Source: an uncultured Rivibacter sp.
GTDB lineage: Bacteria; Pseudomonadota; Gammaproteobacteria; Burkholderiales; Burkholderiaceae
DNA length: 64,000 bases
Direction of reading: 5' to 3'
Assembly (NCBI GenBank): GCA_946481025.1
Contig: CAMLNA010000007.1
Coordinates: forward strand, 1 to 64,000
The position numbers and the translations under genes were made by a program. This document shows, in pieces, positions 62,201 to 64,000 of the stretch (its first letter is position 1; the number at the start of each line of letters is the position of its first letter). The notes under the pieces are model-generated. The model made no database searches. It was given only the letters and a program-made list of their open reading frames with translations, and had not been told where the DNA came from.

Positions 62201-64000
62201 AGCATCGACAACCTGTCGGGCCTGCCGGCCACCGGCGTGACGCTGACCGACCTCGTGCCGGCCAACACGGCCTACGTGGCCGACACGGTCACGCTCAACG
62301 GCGCGCCGGCGGCGCGGCCCGACGGCGGCGTGTCGCCGCTGGTGGCCGGCCTGCGGGTGAACTCGCCCGCTGCCGCGGCCGGCACGGTCGCGCCGCGCGC
62401 GAGCGGCGTGGTGACCTTCGACGTGCGGGTGAATGCCGGCGTGCCCGGCGGCACCGTCGTCAGCAACCAGGGCGGCGTGGCCAGCGCCGAGCTGCCCAGC
62501 CAGCTCACCGATGCCGACGGCAACAGCGCCAACGGCTTCCAGCCGACCACCATCGTCGTGGGCAGCGCGCAGCAGCTCGCCATCACCAAGGCGGTGAGCG
62601 TGGTGGGCGGCGGACCGGCATTGCCGGGTTCGCAGCTCGAATACCTGGTGACGGTGACCAACACCGGCGTGGTGCCCGCCACCCAGGTGGTGGTGACCGA
62701 CGACCTCGGCACGCAGCCGCTGGCCTCGCGGGTCAGCTATGTGGCGGGTTCTGCCACGCTCAACGGCTCGACCGCCGGTGTGAGCCTCGGCGGCTCCGTG
62801 CTGCAGGCCGACCACGCGGCCGCCTACGGCAGCCTGGCGCCCGGCGCCAGCGCGATGCTGCGCTTCCGGGTGCGCATCGCCAACGGCCTGCCCGCGGGCA
62901 CGCTGATCACCAACACCGCCCAGGTGGCCTGGAACTCGCCGGCGTTGCGGGCCTCGGCCAGCGCGACCATCGCGGTGGGCGCCATCGCCGGCGTGGCCAA
63001 CCTCAATGGCCGCCTGTGGCACGACGCCAACCTCGACAAGCAGCCTGGGGCGGCCGAGGCGGCGCTGCAGGGCTGGACGGTGGAGGTGCTGCGCAACAAC
63101 GCGCCGATCGGCACGGTGACCACCGATGCCAACGGCCTGTACGCGATCAACGGCCTGGCGCCTTCGGCCACCGACGCCGACCAGTTCTCGCTGCGCTTCT
63201 TCGCGCCGGGCGCCGGCGCGCGCACCGCCAAGCTGGGCCTGGCCGACTCGGCCTTCACCAACGGCATGCAGGCCATCAGCGGCATCGTGGCGCCCTCGGG
63301 CAGCAACCTGCAGAACCTCAACCTGCCGCTGCAGCCCAACGGCGTGGCCTACAACTCCATCGTGCGCACGCCGGTGGCGGGCGCCACGCTCGAGATGGTG
63401 CGCGCGGGCAGCACGATGCCGCTGCCCACCGCCTGCTTCGACGACCCGGTGCAACAGGGGCAGGTCACTCCCTCGGGCGGCTACTACAAGTTCGATCTCA
63501 ACTTCAGCGATCCGGCGTGCCCGGCAGGTGGCGCGTATCTCATCCAGGTGACGCCGCCCGCGGCCTACATGCCGGGGCTTTCGCGGGCCATCCCGCCGGT
63601 CTCGCATGCCGACACGGTGTCGTTCTCGGTGCCGGGCTGCCCCGGCACGGCTGCCGATGCGGTGGCGACGACGGGCAGCTATTGCGAATCGCAACCGTCG
63701 GAGCTCGCCCCCGGCGTGGCGGTGCCGGCCGGCAGCCCCGAAACCAACCACTACCTCAACCTGACGCTCAACAACGGCGGCATGCCGGGCACGAGCCAGA
63801 TCTACAACAACCACATCGCGATCGACCCGCGCCTGGGCAATGCGGTGACCATCACCAAGGTGGCGGCGCTGCAGAACGTCACGCGCGGACAGCTGGTGCC
63901 CTACACCATCACCGTGAGCAACACGCTGCCGGTGACGCTCACGCGGCTCAGCGTGGTCGACACCTTCCCGGCCGGCTTCAAGTACGTGCCGGGGTCAGGG
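56222..64000 (+). CDS. Giant exported DUF11-repeat protein (partial at the window end)
   Basis: Open reading frame that runs off the window after 2,593 codons without a stop. The N-terminus is a signal peptide (hydrophobic LVLLRLLALVLLL, cleavage after AHA at 33). The rest consists of repeated DUF11/conserved-repeat domains of about 110-150 residues, with recurring LPAG, FTNTA, YTVTV and ITDxLP patterns. From about 2255 an SdrD-B/Cna-B-like domain occurs (NLNGRLWHDANLDKQPG, TDANGLYAINGL). Such proteins are long surface or secreted fibres; some form internal isopeptide bonds. The GTG at 56222 has no good ribosome-binding site. A TTG at 56168, after GGAG, is an alternative start adding 18 residues. 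It is divergent from the motor operon. Confidence 0.85.
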   Translation, partial: MTSIRKSIHRAGLVLLRLLALVLLLGGGSVAHAGTAFCRDYPVVNGFYVIDGNDPALTPATLPSSISIDSTDQFRCYIKNFPISAKWPQGLTSTINFANGTTGLVIFENVYYSGNMACSNTQVKIWFANGAYYAPGNNNACQELFIPIEAVRKQTPGATATIGVPFTYTITVPVMYDPATGTYLFQPSVNALSNATIYDDLAAIGASATYVGNTAFLVNGGTRTPIGPLTLGATPATMSALGIPASDNTRHIVFSSDFNPTLTNIAPGTQIEVQMTVVLDNVPANVAGTQFTNTAKWWFGRVIDGVSYAPLPGQSGVSAPMTIVEPGLTLQKSTSLTNLNVGTAAPFRLNVQNAGASEAWNTTITDVLPAGMRAFDPTPTVTARVYASDGATPVSAVLVAGTDYTVTYSAASGQLGLTMLSAAARIAPTQRLIVDYQARLDAGVAQGLSFTNVAGATQWFNAAADTAGRRQYNRTLTDGTPGVLDFQDAATVTSTTQGYFFLKSVGDLTTATPVATSALPGDRLRYTLQIQNFTFPRLGNISVTDDLDALNATAAFVPGSLTLAGSNLPASAALVVNPTGGAKGTGSVSITGLELLQDQQYQVQFDVTLASALANGSNVLNQASLNGTDQFGVAWSGVSDNPYVNGPSLLGAAGDATAVRVYAPGALAKANTQTTATIGQPFKYRITVPATPVDVPLYDVRIVDNLAASAANLAFVSANVVSGGSWSLTNTGTATNLVIQDAATGIDIPAGGQAVIEITVVLQNTTTNRAGLAFTNTASYTYNKVNGDNASQGTGGSATTPAMTVVEPALAITKAVGYAAPAGKAAGAPAAAGDVLQYTVSVVNNGTAPAYDADVLDVLPANLSLVAGSAAASINGVAVSGFVPQPTVLPGGALVWGARNGDGLLDLPVGATLVLTYRASVLAANGTPIVNAAYTNWASLNGGVAGERNGAGCPSVTAPNTYCAGPATATLTSIDPTALAKTVASDSWSTAPSTAGDATLRVGDTVVYTLTATLREGVNDNVVITDTLPAGLAFDSIVGINGDAAAPYAAVAPFAHADFGGAVASGNTVRFSFGSVTNAADNNAANNGFVIQYRARVVNTLAQLPPVQALRNDVSLAYAIGGVAATPRTANANINVWQPVLAVSKSASAAGGDNVLAAGEVVTYTVDLRNTGNAPAYNPQLQDVLPVGMRNAAPVTLSVSLVNAGTALPVVAPTYSSATGAASWNFVSGAPAQYAIPAGETLRVVYRAQADASLGAGMVLTNRAQVQHYYSLDASDASAANRRDYGASGVAMVQLTTASATALAKQALVSNAAIGQPFTYRITLPATPQPTALHDVRVLDDISLAGTGVSLSYLGASARLASSTRTWATLANAGTATSLVLHDATTGGLDVPAGDQLVVDVVLVLNDDTTNNTAGKQFTNTANYTYNSINNDAGTQAGGAPGASGAVTIVAPSLTLSKSGPATMRLGVPGRFTLNVHNGGTGTAWNVVLSDVLPRVTTAPSGGMCAAAPANITARVMQADGVTPVSAPLVNGSDFTTSFAAAPGCTLTVTLNSTATAIAPTQRLIVTYDASLDAGTSSGITLTNVAGATQWRSANPAVAGTSGFIHTTRNTLTNGTPGVLDFQDAHGLTTESPVLEFRKTVVNLTTGQNPGSNARPGDLMRYTVTLRNVSPLAVSNATLTDELDRLNASAMFAAGSLRLVSAPAGVTSSTNANGGGQGTGALDVRGINIAAAGAPGDSIAVVYEARLAPVITSGSVVRNQAQLASATSQTVNSDDPNVNGADNPAVLGDEDPTRTLIASSPLMQVRKVSLDTTGDAAVLRPGDRLRYTLTIRNVGTENATGVTLRDPVPANTTYVAGSTTLNGAAVPDAGGASALQAGLQIRAPEDATPGAMRADGSATAGNVATITFDVVVNAGVLDGTLISNQGFVNGSGTGSGVFAEVPSDDPRTPAANDPTRDIVGPFPIISARKTVALVGDANGNGVLDPLDVIRYTISIDNLSGLPATGVTLTDLVPANTAYVADTVTLNGAPAARPDGGVSPLVAGLRVNSPAAAAGTVAPRASGVVTFDVRVNAGVPGGTVVSNQGGVASAELPSQLTDADGNSANGFQPTTIVVGSAQQLAITKAVSVVGGGPALPGSQLEYLVTVTNTGVVPATQVVVTDDLGTQPLASRVSYVAGSATLNGSTAGVSLGGSVLQADHAAAYGSLAPGASAMLRFRVRIANGLPAGTLITNTAQVAWNSPALRASASATIAVGAIAGVANLNGRLWHDANLDKQPGAAEAALQGWTVEVLRNNAPIGTVTTDANGLYAINGLAPSATDADQFSLRFFAPGAGARTAKLGLADSAFTNGMQAISGIVAPSGSNLQNLNLPLQPNGVAYNSIVRTPVAGATLEMVRAGSTMPLPTACFDDPVQQGQVTPSGGYYKFDLNFSDPACPAGGAYLIQVTPPAAYMPGLSRAIPPVSHADTVSFSVPGCPGTAADAVATTGSYCESQPSELAPGVAVPAGSPETNHYLNLTLNNGGMPGTSQIYNNHIAIDPRLGNAVTITKVAALQNVTRGQLVPYTITVSNTLPVTLTRLSVVDTFPAGFKYVPGSG

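Noticed and set aside
58556..63814. A 1,752-codon open frame on the minus strand, antisense to the giant surface protein
   Set aside because: Its translation is dominated by Arg, His, Val, Gly and Ala without any domain pattern, as expected for the antisense of a GC-rich repeat gene. The plus-strand frame has a signal peptide and clear repeats.

Overview
The window is very GC-rich bacterial chromosome from a betaproteobacterium, most likely order Burkholderiales (Leptothrix/Rubrivivax/Sphaerotilaceae or Comamonadaceae type). The evidence is the gene content: two Bug/TctC-type solute-binding proteins beside a TctD/TctE regulatory pair, an intracellular PhaZ-type polyhydroxybutyrate depolymerase, an RnfB-like ferredoxin, and an intergenic GC-rich repeat typical of that group. 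No phage, insertion sequence, rRNA or CRISPR array is visible. One tRNA (Ala, anticodon CGC) is present.

Left part (1-9.5 kb): glyoxalase I and a PaaI-type thioesterase run divergently from a MarR regulator and MFS exporter, with palindromic operators between them. An SDR dehydrogenase, an MBL-fold hydrolase, a RhlE-type DEAD-box helicase with a structured leader, and a large S8 lipoprotein protease follow. 9.9-21.4 kb: a Bug protein lies divergent from tctD-tctE-tctC. Next come two unrelated hypothetical genes followed by the 3' remnant of a second tctC-like gene, so this is a site of insertion or deletion. After them come a membrane diguanylate cyclase, a QseB/QseC-like two-component pair, a DegP/HtrA protease and an alpha-carbonic anhydrase. 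An OmpR-type direct-repeat site sits between the kinase and htrA.

21-38 kb: a chemoreceptor; a TonB-dependent receptor directly followed by a TPR-PAS hybrid histidine kinase; a convergent response-regulator/REC-kinase pair; a Tat-exported alginate-lyase-like lipoprotein with a LamG domain; and a winged-helix/TPR regulator. Together these look like sensing and use of a polysaccharide (inference). An OhrR-type regulator and a secreted HSL-family esterase share an identical 14-bp operator. 38-45.5 kb is mostly housekeeping: tRNA-Ala, a beta-hydroxyacid dehydrogenase, an alpha/beta hydrolase, an RnfB-like ferredoxin, phaZ, an aspartate/aromatic aminotransferase and uvrB.

The most unusual part is 45.5-64 kb. 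A nine-gene operon on the minus strand, mostly joined by ATGA overlaps, encodes one ExbB/TolQ channel protein, two ExbD/TolR proteins, a TonB-like AgmX/PglI-type protein, three TPR proteins (two of them lipoproteins) and two small exported proteins. This parts list resembles the Agl/Glt trans-envelope motor of Myxococcus. One ExbD has lost the proton-carrying Asp of its membrane helix (Asn instead). Divergent from it, across an 836-bp gene-free region, starts a giant exported DUF11-repeat protein of more than 2,590 residues that runs off the end of the window and could be a surface substrate of the machine.
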